From NCBI GenBank assembly GCA_947587565.1, contig CANPYA010000086.1, forward strand, positions 1 to 5,077: 5,077 bases of DNA. The letters run 5' to 3'. The DNA is from an uncultured Bacilli bacterium (lineage in GTDB: Bacteria; Bacillota_I; Bacilli_A; RF39; UBA660). The translations under genes and the position numbers were made by a program. This document shows, piece by piece, positions 5,025 to 5,077 of the stretch (position 1 is the first letter of the stretch; the number at the start of each line of letters is the position of its first letter). The notes below the pieces were generated by a model that saw nothing but the letters and a program-made list of their open reading frames with translations, made no database searches and was not told the origin of the DNA.

Positions 5025-5055
5025 AAGAATTTGTTCTAGAAGCAAGTTCTTTTTT
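5025..5055. terminator. terminator-like hairpin near the right edge
   Basis: A 9-bp stem, AAGAATTTG (5025-5033) with CAAGTTCTT (5043-5051, one G-U pair), encloses a 9-base loop and is followed on the plus strand by a T-run ending at 5055. No rightward gene precedes it in the window. Leftward, the stem is followed by CGATTTTATGATTTTATCC, a poorer tail, which could still end a minus-strand gene lying beyond 5077. Confidence 0.45.
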
Positions 5056-5077
5056 AATTTTGTCAGTATTTAAATAA

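Noticed and set aside
5024..5049. GAAC/GTTC-like words near the right edge as an SOS box
   Set aside because: The half-sites do not occur with the required N4 spacing; the sequence is better explained as arms of a hairpin.
1..5077. CRISPR array, tRNA, rRNA or insertion sequence
   Set aside because: No regularly spaced direct repeats, no cloverleaf-like sequence and no transposase or terminal repeats were seen.

Overview
The window is strongly AT-rich and carries short intergenic gaps, Gram-positive style -35/-10 promoters and purine-rich ribosome binding sites. The LexA and MtaB versions are of Bacillus type. All stops that I assign are TAA, and a tryptophan codon I checked is TGG, so the standard code fits. 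Together this suggests a low-GC Bacillota chromosome, possibly an uncultured gut lineage near the Erysipelotrichia or RF39-type Bacilli. That placement is an inference from style and from the recurring secreted-protein module, not a proven assignment.

Left part (1-1040): an SOS control unit. lexA (380-1000, +) is divergent from a 47-residue single-pass membrane microprotein gene (97-240, -). Two identical 12-bp boxes, AAACATTTGTTT, lie between them. One sits in the spacer of the microprotein promoter and the other overlaps the -35 of lexA. This is the arrangement of lexA/yneA in Bacillus and lexA/sosA in Staphylococcus, so the microprotein is a candidate SOS-induced cell-division inhibitor. 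It lacks the LysM domain of YneA. lexA ends in an intrinsic terminator whose T-run touches the stop codon of the convergent gene.

Middle part (1035-3546, all -): a probable transcription unit running right to left. It begins with an acidic single-pass membrane protein of unknown role (2923-3546), followed 12 bp later by mtaB, the tRNA t6A methylthiotransferase (1672-2910). After 52 bp comes a 194-residue helical-repeat protein (1035-1619), which may also have its own promoter. The region upstream of this unit (3547-3673) holds two candidate promoters and three related copies of a GACACTTTAT element that could form an operator or alternative RNA hairpins.

Right part (3674-5077): a 419-residue membrane-anchored extracellular protein on the minus strand with a strong promoter of its own. 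Its C-terminal half has the WRI...GDGTVRLV ... RPVINL ... GTGT..DPY pattern seen in many secreted proteins of uncultured Firmicutes. A hairpin near the right edge may end a neighbouring gene outside the window.

The most notable items are the LexA-divergent microprotein with its variant paired SOS boxes, the exact 28-residue repeat register in the unknown 194-residue protein, and the repeat cluster upstream of the mtaB unit.
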